Shown here: in pieces, positions 1 to 10,612 of the stretch
Layout of the letters: every line of letters starts with the position of its first letter
Numbering within the stretch: the first letter of the stretch is position 1
Assembly: GCA_033964015.1 (NCBI GenBank)
Contig: CM066925.1
Span: 8,470,435 to 8,534,434 of the forward strand
DNA length: 64,000 nt
Source: Scolanthus callimorphus
Taxonomy: Eukaryota; Cnidaria; Anthozoa; Actiniaria; Edwardsiidae
Reading direction: 5' to 3'
Program-made: the position numbers and the translations under genes
Notes under the pieces: model-generated
What the model was told of the DNA's origin: nothing
What the model saw: only the letters and a program-made list of their open reading frames with translations
The model's database searches: none

Positions 1-125
1 GATTTGAAAAAATAATTATAACAATAGAGGAAAAGACACAAAAGTTATAGCCGTTAGTTTGACGACGCAGATTTGCGCTCTAGACACAGTTGGGTGCATT
101 TTGAATTTAGAATGAGTCACCTTAA

Positions 126-825
126 GTGGCTGTCCGCCTAAGAACGGATCGGTCAAATTTCGCGACATCACCGATTTGCCTGAATTTTTCTGTGCTGGTA
201 GACCATCCTATATGATGAATAAAAATGGCATTCATTTGATTCGATTGCATTTTTTTTTGTTTTTCTATTTCACTGGATTTGAGTGATTCTCGAAATGCCA
301 AATTTTTCGATAGAAAATGTCGAATTTTGTTGAGAATGTTCATAGCTATTGCTTGGTCACCTTTGCCTCAAATGAGCTGATTCTTTCATGGGTTTTTAAT
401 ACGACTCTGTGCTATCAGAAAATATAAAAAGATTGAAGATTTCTGTTATTTGTAAGAAATTATCAAAATTTTAATACACCCACCCTCGGAGGTCGGCCAT
501 ATGTGAGCAAAACTATGAGTGAGAAATTACTTTATTTCTAGAAAGTGGGACTTCGCCTGACAAAACTAACATCACAGTTTAAATGTACATACACTAATCT
601 ATGATGTTCAGCATTAAAATGTTAGGTAGCTCTCCTTTAGCGCCCTCGCTTAGCTGCAGGAAAGTCGTAAAAATAAGTTTACGAAGATATAGAAACAAAT
701 TGCGCATGCGCAGTTTTGCACATTTTTATGCCAGTTTTTTGCTCAAACTAGGTCTGTGTAGCACATTCTCGTACCCAGAGCTCCCCGGCTCGTCTTTTCG
801 CAGAGGAGACTCAGGGGACATCCAT
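126..825 (+). repeat. left inverted arm of the TTAA foldback element
   Basis: Reads as the reverse complement of 3932-4630 with modest divergence. Recognisable shared blocks include the outer GTGGCTGTCC end and, near the inner edge, the TCGTACCCAGAGCTC block. Similarity stops just after GGGGACATCC near 825. The small open frames in both arms are shadows of this inverted duplication. Confidence 0.8.
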
Positions 826-3800
826 TTGAGGGCCTTCACTCAAGGCCCTCAAATCGGCAGGCGGGTCGATTTGAAAATAAGGTGCAAAAAACCGACGGCT
901 TGCGCATTTGTGCATTCGAGGGAAATTTATAGTTCTAGTTTTCAGTATTGTTCCAGCTGCGCGACAATTACTGCGCGCAGCTGCGCTCATTGAGCTTGAA
1001 AATGTGTAAAATCCACAGTATTGTTCGACAACTTTTACTCTGATTAAATACTCTTCGCCCTCTCTGAAAGTTTGATTCTTCATGTGTGTTGTATGGCCAA
1101 ATAAAATATTGGAAGCCCTTTTGCAAGCCATACGCTCAAGTGAAAAGTACAGCTTCTTAGTTGGACGAATTCGACTAAACAAATTTGTTTCATAACATAC
1201 CCTTTCATAATAAAAAATAGCATTCCCAAATTTCGAAAGCTAGGATAGTTTAGATAAATTAACTTATCTTAAAGAGATCATGTTCGTAAATCCTCAATTG
1301 GTCACGCAACAAGCGAACATTTACTTTACGAACTGAATCACCTGCAAACATTTTTTCATCGCGCTTGATTGTCGCTTTTGATAAAGTTTGTTTTTAACAA
1401 AATACCCATTTGAAATAGGATGCCGATGTTTAATTTCCTCTGTTGCTTGTTTACTGTTGCGTTTGCTTTTGTCACGCAGAAATCCCTCCAAAATAACGCG
1501 CAAGCTTCTAAGCTAGAAAAAAAAAATCCCTGCAAGATTGCCGGGCAGAAAAACAAATCATACAAGTTCACAAGTATTTTTTATGTAAGGGAGAGAAGTG
1601 ATTGCTGGCCTATATATATATATATATTTAAATTTCTTGTTCGCTTCATTAGACTGCTTGAGGAACGAACGAAATCCCCCCCCCCCTCCTCCCCAAGGTA
1701 TCTAAGGGTCCGTCCTAAGAATGTTGTTGTTCTAGTATACGTGACCCGCAGCGAGAAAAAAATACCTAAGTCTGTCAAAACGCCTTTTTAAGAGTATATC
1801 AGAGGAAAGGCCCCCTATGTTGTGTGGATAACACTTAGCCAGGACTAGCATGTTAGTCAAACCTTAGAGGCATTCTTCAAATGTTTTCTCTCTTTTTGCA
1901 CCGGGAAAGATAGTAACTATGTTTTGCTGTGGTCACATCTTCCTTTTCCTTAAAGTGTGTACAGACCAGAAGGGAGGGGATGTCTCTATTGTTTAATGCT
2001 TGACAACCATGACCTATGATCGCTGCCAGATATCGGGTTACAGGATAGCGTCCCCCAGTATCGTCGCTTGGGTTAAAGTAGGGTCAGACACGAAACAGTA
2101 CAGAGCAAAAAAAAAAAAGAGTTACTGACGTCAGAACTATTTTTGCATCTGTCCAGTCTGTCGCCGACGATAGAAAGCAATAATTCAAGGATGAATTTCA
2201 CACAGAGCGGTTATGCCTTCGACATGCGACCGCCATTTTCTCTGTTTCTTTTCGAGTTCACGAAGACAGGGTATGACGTCACTGGCAGTGCAGCGATCAT
2301 AGGAACAATAGAGCCCGTAGAGAAACCCTTCCCTCCTGACCTCACTGTTTCGAAATAAAAATCATGAACACTTGAAGACTGTCTGCGGCTTCCAGCAAGC
2401 CTCCTTGCCTGCAAGTAGAGGCTTATCATTTTCTACTTTCCGTACGAAAGTGCCTGTCATTTTTAAAAAAACGTGACTCCTCACCAGGCCCCATGTCCGA
2501 GAAATGGCGACATAATGGCGACCAAGAGAAAGATGCTTCAGTTTTGGTGATTTTTATAAGATGGAAATTACTTACAGGCCTTCCAAATAAGATTCATATT
2601 AAGGACATTAACTCGTAACAACGACAGATCGCATTTTTGGCAAAATGTAGGTTGCTATGGTAACCAATTCTCACAAGGCAGGGTAGAGCCTGAAAAATCC
2701 TTGCAGCTAAATCTCCGTATTCTTCCTTTATTTGTCTTCTTTATTTAAAAAAATGTGACAAAATGTTGAATGCCTGCAAAATAATTGATTAAAAAGCAGC
2801 CGACTCACCGTGCAATAATGCATTGCTTCGTCACCATTTTGATAAGACTCATAACATCGAAATTCAGAGACTCCAGTAAAAAACTCAACACGTTATATTT
2901 AGCTTATCCTTAGGCAGATTTCGTATGATTGTGAGAAGTGCCGCGAAAGAGGTGTACCGCGCCGCGACCGTAATCGCGACTACGCGATTTCGCTCGGTAT
3001 CTACAGCAGGCCAGATTCGGTACCGCCACCGCGACAGTACCGCGCCGTGTCACGGTACTTTTCACAGTCTTACGAAATCTGCTCTATTTCTATCGTTATT
3101 ATTCATATTGCCCTGGTAGGGAGCGCTCGAACTATAAATTACCATCGAACGCAGAAACGCGCAAGCTGTCGTTTTTCCCCCTTATTTTCAGGTCGACCTG
3201 CCTGTCAAAGAGATACTGCTATGGAATTGCCTTTTTGAGTTCGTAAAATGTCTGTAGCAGAACTTAATTTAGCGGCTGCGGCCTTTCAAAAGCTCTATTA
3301 ATTCCAAAGTTGGCGTCAAGGGTGTGGCCTTTCAAAAGCTCTATTAATTCCAAAGTTGGCGTCAAGGGACTATGAAGTAGAACAAAGAGTTTATTCATGG
3401 TGTGCGTTTTCACGAGTTTATTATTTATCTATAAACCCGCCAACTGAGTGTACTGGGTTGAAAAGTTCAAAATAATCAAATGAATAGCAAATAATATAAT
3501 CCTTTCGCATTTTTATTATAAGTGGCCGCCATCTTGATTCCACTTGAAATGGCTTTATAATTGCCATTGTTACCACTCAGCCAAGCAACCTACAATACTA
3601 TGCTATACACATCCTCGCGGGGGGCTCTGGTGACAGCCATTGACGCATGCGCGAGATTTGATACAGAGCTGTGGTGAGAAAAAATTTTCTGCGCATGGCC
3701 CCCAACGTTCAAAATCAGCCAATGAGCGAAGGCCCTCAAATTGATGTCCCAAATCTCGTACCCAGAGCCCGTCATCTTTTGGCCAGCCGCAATATTCAGG

Positions 3801-3931
3801 GCTCTCGGGGGAATCCGATTTGTGAGCATGCGTGGTAGGTCAAGAACGTAACGAACTTTCATACAACCTTCAAACCAGAAACGCAGAATTCGGGTTAAAA
3901 CAAATTAATTTCCAAATTAATTACGAGATTG
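826..3931. other. interior of TTAA foldback element, no gene seen
   Basis: About 3.1 kb between the arms without a convincing coding frame. It holds a (TA)n run near 1612-1628, a C homopolymer at about 1677-1686, a GC-rich CG-containing patch near 2938-3060, and a further partial copy of the arm motif CTCGTACCCAGAGC near 3756. The segment around 2515-2600 resembles 52557-52440 on the opposite strand, starting at ATGGCGACCAAGAG. Confidence 0.5.
3280..3371. repeat. 46 bp tandem duplication
   Basis: Two adjacent, virtually identical copies starting at GGCCTTTCAAAAGCTC (3280 and 3326). Probably a local slippage duplication; no function suggested. Confidence 0.85.
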
Positions 3932-4630
3932 GGATGTCCCCAGAGTCTCCCCTGTGAGAAGACGTGCTGGAGAGCTCTGGGTACGAGAATGTGCTACACA
4001 GACCTATTTTGATAAAAAAACTGGCATAAAAATGTGCAAAACTGCGCATGTGCAATTTGTTTCTATATCTTCATAAATTTATTTTTACGACTTTGCTGCA
4101 GCTCCGTGACGGCGCTAAAGGAGAGCTACCAAACATTTTAATGCTGAACATCATAGACTAGTGTATGTACATTTAAACTGTGATGTTAGTTTTGTGAGGC
4201 GAAGTCCCACTTTCTAGAAATAAATTAATTTCTCACTCATAGTTTCGCTCACATATGGCGGACCTCCGAGGGTAGGTGTATTAAATTTTTTATAATTTTT
4301 TACAAATAACAGAAATCTTCAATCTTTTTTATATTTTCTGATAGCACAGAGTCGTATTAAAAACCCATGAAAGAATCAGCTCATTTGAGGCAAAGGTGAC
4401 CAAGCAATAGCTATGAACATTTTCAACAAAATTCGACATTTTGTATCGGAACATTTTTTGCATTTCGAGGAGCACTCAAATCCAGTCAAATAAAAAAACA
4501 AAAAAATGCAATCGAATCAAATGAATGCCATTTTCATTCATCATATAGGATGGTCTACCAGCACAGAAAATTTCAGGCAAATCGGTGATGTCGCGAAATT
4601 TGACCGATCCGTTCTTAGGCGGACAGCCAC
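3932..4630 (-). repeat. right inverted arm of the TTAA foldback element
   Basis: Reverse complement of 126-825. The outer end is followed immediately by TTAA at 4631-4634. It carries several small indels relative to the left arm, for example around 4010-4130, showing the two arms have diverged independently. Confidence 0.8.
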
Positions 4631-4739
4631 TTAAATGTTTCTGAATACCTTCTTCATTTTCGCATGCTGTAGATTTCATGTCGGTTTCGGTTTTCTCTAG
4701 AATCAATGAAGCGGGCGACGCTCCGGGGGGGGGGGGGGG

Positions 4740-5105
4740 ATTTCGGTTCCGGTTCCGGTTCAGTCTGGGTTCCGGTCCAGTCAGTTGATTGACAGTTAGC
4801 AAAATACACGAGGTTAGTGATTTACAGACGTCAACTTTGCTCGTACGATTGAGGAATATGACTTGAAATCTGGACTAGAAATCTCATCTCGCTTTATTTT
4901 GAGGGCAGATAATCGTAAGTAGTTGCCTTTCTTTGTAGTTTCATTAGGTATGACTTTTGTAGCTCACATTAGATTTGTTTCATGGTCGAACCACTTCACT
5001 TCCCTTCACTTCACTTCGCTTCATGTGATGTCAGAGACGAATAAAGTCATGTTGAGTTATGTGTGTCTCGAGATGTTTGCCCGTCACGAATTATTGAAAT
5101 CTACA
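4740..5105 (+). repeat. BEL 5' LTR (5' edge damaged)
   Basis: Matches 18015-18392 with a few substitutions and short indels. One is a difference in the number of CACTT repeats near 5000. It ends in TCTACA at 5105. The expected TG start is missing; the match begins at ATTTCGGTTCC after 15 consecutive G. AATAAA near 5039 is the likely polyadenylation signal of the R region. Confidence 0.85.
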
Positions 5106-5130
5106 TAAAGTTCGAGATTTGTCCGAAATC

Positions 5131-5259
5131 ATGGATCTACCCAGAGTGGATCCCGAGGATTCGGTAAGTAATGTGTCTTCTTACCGAACGAAATCATCGA
5201 CTAGATCAAGCAGAGCGAGAGCGGCGGTGAAACGAGCCACACTGAAAATTATAAAATAA
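5131..5259 (+). pseudogene. BEL gag N-terminal fragment
   Basis: An ATG 25 bp after the 5' LTR opens a 42-codon frame. The first 36 codons are Ser/Arg/Ala-rich and basic, as at the start of BEL gag proteins, and include the peptide SSRARAAVKRA. After Ala36 (5236-5238) the frame enters inserted DNA and stops at TAA 5257. The natural continuation appears at 6288 in the right frame, so this is the interrupted start of gag rather than a small gene. The exact insertion point is inferred. Confidence 0.72.
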
Positions 5260-6287
5260 TTTAGATAGTACGCGCGCTCTGATTGGTCGAGAGCCGTGTT
5301 TGCATTTCCCTGTGCAAACACAATTGTGACGTCGCCCACTGGCGAGCTTCGGGCCGGTAATTTGAAATAGTTTTAGCATTTAGAAAAAAAGTAACATGCT
5401 TTAGGCTATATCATTTATAAAGAAGTCAATATTACTTGGACATACATTTGATAAAGCACATTGATTTCACATAAAGCATTAAATTCGTGAAATAACATTG
5501 TTTTCGCTTCTTTACCTGAGCTGAGTTCGGCACACAGTTCGACAGTCACAAGTTCAGTCTCGTTCTGCAGATCTTGAAAAAAATGCTTCCAAAAACTAAT
5601 CCTGGATCCTCGTATAATGTTTGACAAGACCAGAAGGTTCAAATAAGTGGATTCCTTCCTTCTTTTCCATGCTTGCCGTAAATATAGCGTTCAAATACGC
5701 TCTTCTAAGCAGTTCCGCTGCCACATGCAAGTTCTTGCTCGGGAGAATTTTTTTCACAGACGAAGAAACTGGGCCAACACACGTATGTAGAACACCGGCT
5801 TCTGTACTTAAGTCTTCTGTTCACCTCCTGTCGTAATTATTTTGTGTTTTGAAAGGAAGAAGCCTCCATTTTAAGCAACGAATGTTATTTTAAATCCACT
5901 TCGCTTGCCGCCATCTCAGAAAACTTGCAGTCCGATCAGAAAGAGATTGACAAATCATGCGATAGACGGAGCGCTCTGATTGGCTGATGCAGCCTTTTCA
6001 TCTGTATGGAGAATTTAGAGTCTCATCTGCTTCAAAAACTTACTATTCCTGTCCACGCGGATTTTATTTATGTAGATAATTATTTTATAAAACAAATAAA
6101 ACACAGTTTCCGTGACTGCACAGGCTTATGCAAACCTCGATGTGGTTTGGAGAATTCTCGAGCAGGTGCAAACACTCGCCTGCGGCTCGTGTTTCCACTG
6201 ATCTGCTCTCGAATTCTCCCAACCACATCTCGGTTTGCATAAGCCTGTGCAGTCACGGAAACTGTGTTTTATTTGTTAATTGACGCC
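5239..6287. mobile_element. about 1.05 kb non-coding insertion in BEL gag, ending in a long hairpin
   Basis: Separates two gag fragments that are collinear when it is ignored. A possible 3 bp duplication (GCC) lies at 5236-5238 and 6285-6287. The body has no coding frame. It carries two direct copies of a GCGCTCTGATTGG block (about 5269 and 5971). The right 180 bp is a large palindrome ending near TTTGTTAATT. It lacks an obvious matching left terminal repeat, so it does not look like an ordinary TIR transposon. Shared features with 19345-19750 and 25300-25575 suggest a family. Confidence 0.6.
6098..6276. repeat. terminal long hairpin with conserved apex
   Basis: The left arm, starting AACAAATAAAACACAG, pairs with the right arm, ending CTGTGTTTTATTTGTT, over more than 60 bp with few mismatches. 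The apex contains CTCGCCTGCGGCTCGTG. The same apex motif recurs in hairpins near 19648, 25483 and 43882. Confidence 0.8.
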
Positions 6288-6644
6288 GCGAATTTGGAGG
6301 AAAGACAGGCTCTTGAACTGGAACAATTCATGTTAGATCAACGAAAGGAAAGGCTGAGGCTAGCTACCGACGTAGCCAAGGCTGAGGCCGAGGAAATGGC
6401 TCTCGATCTAAGTAGTTCTAGTGTTTCTAGCCAAAGAGTGGCTAGAAAATCTTTGTCAGAAACCATGATATTATTTCATTCACCCGATCCTGCCCAGACG
6501 CGCGCCGCCACAGGAATACCGTCAATCTCAGTTGAACCGAAGTTTGAATCTAAGGGAAACGTTTTGAGCCCTTCATACGATCTTGGATGTTCTCCAAGTT
6601 TTGCGAATAAAGAGAAAGAAAAACACCCGTTGCAAGCTGATATT
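6288..6644 (+). pseudogene. BEL gag fragment between the two insertions
   Basis: An open frame of about 119 codons. It begins with a charged helical segment (ANLEERQALELEQ, then a Lys/Arg/Glu/Ala-rich stretch) typical of the coiled-coil part of BEL gag, followed by Ser-rich sequence. It is cut by the Harbinger element at 6645. The ATT codon at 6642-6644 is repeated at 12204-12206, and the frame resumes there without a shift. Confidence 0.75.
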
Positions 6645-6671
6645 AGGGTGATTTAGTAACAGGACGTCGTC
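6645..6671 (+). repeat. Harbinger left terminal inverted repeat
   Basis: AGGGTGATTTAG followed by GACGTCGTC pairs with 12177-12203 in inverse orientation. Weaker similarity (CTGACGAAT box near 6693 versus about 12140) continues as subterminal repeats. Confidence 0.85.
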
Positions 6672-7044
6672 TCGGGGACGCGGGCGCGTGTGCTGACGAA
6701 TGACATGCGCGAGGAAGGGAAACACCAAGGCGTCATGCGAGGGAGAAAGTGACTTAGATACACAGGACGTCGCCAGGTTGAATGTTCTTTTATTCTTTTT
6801 TGTATTCTCAAATTTGGAGTTCGTTTCAGACCTGATTCCCTTTATAACAGCTAAAACTCGAGATGAGAAGGCAGCGAAAAGTAAGTCTGTAAGTTTACAG
6901 TTGATTTAAGCTTACTTCAGTTTGTATCCTCTGTTGTTCGTTGAGTAAAATTTTAATTATTTGAAAATAATCTCACGTGTGATAAGTTGGCGTCACGAGT
7001 CGTTTTAGGCCGGGATCGTTCTTGGTTATTGCTATGTAAACAAA

Positions 7045-8122
7045 ATGAATGCTGCAGGTTTAGAGGGAGTTAGGAACGCTTTACTCGAGGCATATGTTGG
7101 CGGAGTAATCGATGAGTATGAGTTCGCGGTTCTGTTGGACGAGAACGAGTCAAGACCAATATTTCCCTTTTGGAAATTTGAAAAGTTCAATCTAGAGAAT
7201 TGGGACGACACTGAATGTCATACTGAGCTCAGGTTTCAGAAGGGTGATCTGTACGAATTGAAAAGATGCCTCAGAATTCCAGACATTATTTATTGTGTGC
7301 AGGGAACAACTTGTGAGGGTATGGAAGCCATGTGCATTTTGCTCAAAAGACTTGCTTATCCTTGTCGGTACACTGACATGGTTGGGCGATTTGGACGAAA
7401 TCCAACAGAGCTGTGTTTGATTTTTAACAGTGTACTTGACAAAATTTATGACATACATCATCCTCGTTTAAACAGCTGGAATCAGCCATTTCTCCAGCCC
7501 ATTGAATTGCATCGTTATGCCAGATCTATATACGACAAGGGGGCACCTCTCGATAATTGTTTTGGGTTTATTGATGGAACTGTGCGCCCAATATGTAGGC
7601 CTAGTACAAACCAAAGGGTTATGTACAATGGACACAAAAGATTTCATGGCATTAAGTTTCAGAGCATTGTTGTCCCAAATGGGTTGATTGCCAATTTAAG
7701 TGGTCCATATGAAGGGAAAAAAACATGACAGCATGATGCTATATGAATCTGGAATCTTGGGTGAATTGGAGCTTCATGCCAATTATATGGGACAGCCCTT
7801 TTGCCTGTATGGGGACCCTGCATACCCTCTCAGACGCCACCTGCAGGCCCCTTACAGGAACAGGCACCTGACCCCAGCACAGCAAGCTTTCAATACAGCA
7901 ATGAGCGAGGTACGGGAATCGGTTGAATGGCTATTTGGACAAATTGTTGAATATTTCAAGTTTATTGATTTCAAAAAACAATTGAAAGTCAACTTGAGTG
8001 CTGTCGGCAAAATGTACACTGTAGCTGCATTGCTGCAAAATGCTCATACCTGCTTGTATGGCAACAATGTATCAGATTTGTTTCAAGTTGAGCCTCCCTT
8101 GTTGCAGGAGTATTTTGCATGA
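7045..8122 (+). pseudogene. PIF/Harbinger DDE transposase, one frameshift
   Basis: Encodes the nuclease that would cut and move the element. Reading starts at ATG 7045. FIDGT (first Asp, codon 177) lies before the break. The second part has GDPAYP (second Asp at 7814-7816) and VRESVEWLFG (catalytic Glu at 7925-7927). Both the order and the spacing fit PIF/Harbinger DDE transposases, also seen in the host HARBI1 family. A run of seven A at 7717-7723 shifts the frame: the upstream frame stops at TGA 7726-7728, while the downstream frame continues without loss of family sequence. One extra A, genuine or from sequencing, explains this. Total about 358 codons, normal for the family. Confidence 0.88.
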
Positions 8123-8215
8123 CTTAATTTTTTTCCTAACTGGTGGCCAAAAAATTAATTCAAACTTTGGTGCAAGGCTGTAATAACATGACTTAGGGGG
8201 AATGCTGCAAAGAAA

Positions 8216-8687
8216 TATACACCAAATCCATAAATGGCTGCAGATTTGAATTATAACTATTGTTTTCACTTCTTATAATACACAGGGCAAAATTACTCGA
8301 TGCTGATTGGCTAAGAGCGAGGGCATTTTTTCTTTATTGAGGGCAAAATTACTTTGCACACGCCTGAATACGTGCAGTCAACATGCGCGCATGCATTTTG
8401 CCCTTTTATATCATAAACATGTAATCACATGGGTTCCTCGTAAAATTAGGGATTAATTTCACTTGTGTTTTCAATTTTTTCAAATTGCCCTTGCCACAGA
8501 CAGCTCGGGTAATTTTGGAAAAAAATTGAAAACACTCGTGAAATTACTCCCTAATTTTACTTGGCCCCATGCGATTACCTATACAAATTCAGGTGAAAAC
8601 ACAATAAGCTTTTTCACACAAACTCAAGGCTAGTAATGTAAAAATGATAGTTATTCAAATCAGCAGCCATTTGTGAATTTGGTGTAT
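8216..8687. mobile_element. foldback MITE inside Harbinger
   Basis: Imperfect terminal inverted repeats of about 40 bp (ATACACCAAAT at the left, ATTTGGTGTAT at the right) enclose a second inverted repeat. Its arms lie around 8420-8490 and 8510-8576, with CACTTGTGTTTTCAA against TTGAAAACACTCGTG. Non-coding. Target duplication not clear. Confidence 0.65.
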
Positions 8688-8985
8688 GAAACATTTATTA
8701 CTCAATACTGATGGATTTATTTTGTTCTGTTTCCCTTAGCCTTGGTGAGTAGGAGCTTCTTTCTGGGATCTGTGTATTCTTAAGGAAGCATTTTGACTGA
8801 CCAAGTTATTTCTTTTTAGAAATGGTTTTCCAATTCAACAGGTCAGTTGACAAGACAAGGAGGTCACAAATAACAAACGAAAAACTCACAGGACCAGATT
8901 TACTTTTTACATTGACTGTGTAGTTCTAAAAATCATTCATACCCCCTTTTGGGATTGGAAATACCAATTTGACATTCACTCTAAT

Positions 8986-9240
8986 AAAAGAGCCTGTGTC
9001 ATCAGCTGCCATTTTGACAGCATAGCAACATACCAAGTGGGAGAAAGCATCCATAATTTCCATAGGCTGATTTAGATAATAAAGAGCAATGTTCTCGAAT
9101 GAATTTGGTAAACAAAAATGTGAAACTTTGTTCTCAGATGTTTTTAAGAGATTTCTGCATGTTATTCATCTTCACAAAAACAGTAACAAAGGAGTGGCTG
9201 ACCATGCATAATAACTCCATGGGTTGACACAGGCTCTTTA
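8986..9240. mobile_element. small MITE inside Harbinger
   Basis: Ends AAAGAGCCTGTGTCA and TGACACAGGCTCTTT are inverted copies of about 15 bp, 255 bp apart, with no coding frame between. Flanks do not give a decisive target duplication. Confidence 0.55.
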
Positions 9241-9877
9241 AGATGAGAAATTCCACAAGGGCGAGTTTGCCACCCTCTACCACTAAGTGAAAAGGCCCAG
9301 CTTATACAGAACAACATACTTCCAAGAAAAATGCAAAATAAGTTCAGAATTCAAAGTTCCTGTAAAGTTTTAAATTTAGAATGCTAAATCCTTAAGTTAA
9401 TAAACAAGGAAATGATTAGAATGACTGCATTTAAACAAAATCAATCCAGCAGCCACTTGTAAAAATCAAGAAGATGGTCTTGAGTAAAAAAAATAGATGG
9501 CACTGTATGGGCATTGTACTTGGGATACAGTGAAGTCCAACTGATATGAGTCCATGAATCAGGCCTAAAACCAGTCCAATTAAATAAATTGGTGAAGCAT
9601 TTTTGTAGTAAGGTTGTGGGAATTGAAAGGGAAGATGAAAACAACTTCCATAAATAATTTTGAACATTCCCTGAAGTAACTGTAATCCAGGGGAAGAGCC
9701 ACCTGGTGGAACCTGTATTTTATTCATTATTATCATGACACCAAATTGTCATTTTACAAAATGGATTCAAAATATTTCAAATTGTGAAAAAAAATGGATT
9801 CAAATTATAAAGGTGCTTTTTAAAATGCTTTGAGTCAAATACTGCATCTGCTGCGATTATCTTCATGATTTGTTTTG

Positions 9878-10612
9878 CTATTTCTTTAAGAGCTGAGCAA
9901 ACATTTGTGCTTGCTGTGCCATAAAGCCCATGAATTGCTGCTGCATTAACTGGAACTGTTGTTGCTGTTGCATGGCCTGGTTTTCTTGTGCTTTCCGCTG
10001 CATCTCCAGTTCATGGCGCAGCAAGTCTTGGCGTTCCCTCTCTTCCTTTCTTTCTGCCTTCTTTTCTTCAATCTCTTTTTCTCGCATCTCTCTATCTGTC
10101 TCAACTTTCAACCTTAAAAACTCCACTGTATCGCCCCCAGACCTTCTCCTCTTTTTGTCCCCTTTCTGAGTCTTTCCATCATCTGTTTCTTTCTCTCTTT
10201 TCCTAGTCTCGCCGAATCGCTCCATTGCACGGTCTCTCATCTCCAGTGCCTGTCCTCTTTCTTTATCTTCATTTGCCTTTTTTGCCTCGTTTGCCTTCTC
10301 TAGTTCAGTATCTTTCTGCTCTTTCAATTCGACCAGGTCTTCCAGTAATATGTCAATCTCAGTTACATCTTCCTCTCCTCCTCCACTCGCCTTTTTTTCC
10401 TTTGCTTGCCTGGCCTTCACCTTGCCAGCAAGGGTTCGAAAGCGATCTCGCAGTGCCTTCACATTTACGTTAAATTCTTTGCTAGCATTCAAGTTATTTA
10501 CAACTCTCTGTCAACATGCCCCCCTCTCATTTGACCGTGGCTTGCTGTGAAAAACACCTTCAGCAGAAATTTCCTTTGCAAAGATGGCGTCCATCTCTTT
10601 GGTCCAGACCAT
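9878..10612 (-). pseudogene. Harbinger Myb/SANT-like accessory protein, one premature stop
   Basis: The second protein of PIF/Harbinger elements binds terminal DNA and helps the transposase enter the nucleus. Read on the minus strand from ATG at 10612-10610. The first 40 codons (MVWTKEMDAIF then FHSKPRSNERGACW-like context) look like the Trp-containing start of a Myb/SANT-like domain. However, codon 34 is TGA (10513-10511) where a Trp codon would fit. The frame then runs open from 10492 to 9878: the rest of the trihelix-like domain (KALRDRFRTLAGK), a long Lys/Glu-rich coiled coil, and a Gln/Met-rich C-terminus (MQQQQQFQLMQQQ). Total about 244 codons plus stop, a usual size. Confidence 0.8.

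Larger units (their letters stand above)
126..4630. mobile_element. TTAA-flanked foldback DNA transposon, non-autonomous
   Basis: Two inverted arms of about 700 bp (126-825 and 3932-4630) face each other. The outermost matching bases are GTGGCTGTCCGCC, and TTAA lies directly outside both ends (122-125 and 4631-4634). A TTAA target duplication is typical of the piggyBac and Kolobok superfamilies. The interior has no open frame resembling a transposase, so this is probably a non-autonomous derivative. The arms carry scattered substitutions and indels, so it is not very recent. Superfamily is left open. Confidence 0.75.
8123..9877. other. Harbinger intergenic region with MITEs
   Basis: Between the convergent transposase and Myb-like genes. 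Holds two foldback MITE-like elements (8216-8687 and 8986-9240). The rest is AT-rich with no convincing gene. A block of about 35 bp near 9318 (AAGAAAAATGCAAAATAAG) recurs at about 11846 inside the same transposon. Confidence 0.5.

Noticed and set aside
10225..10550. Plus-strand Ser/Leu/Pro/Phe-rich frames opposite the Myb-like gene
   Set aside because: Antisense of a Lys/Glu coiled-coil coding region; shadow only.
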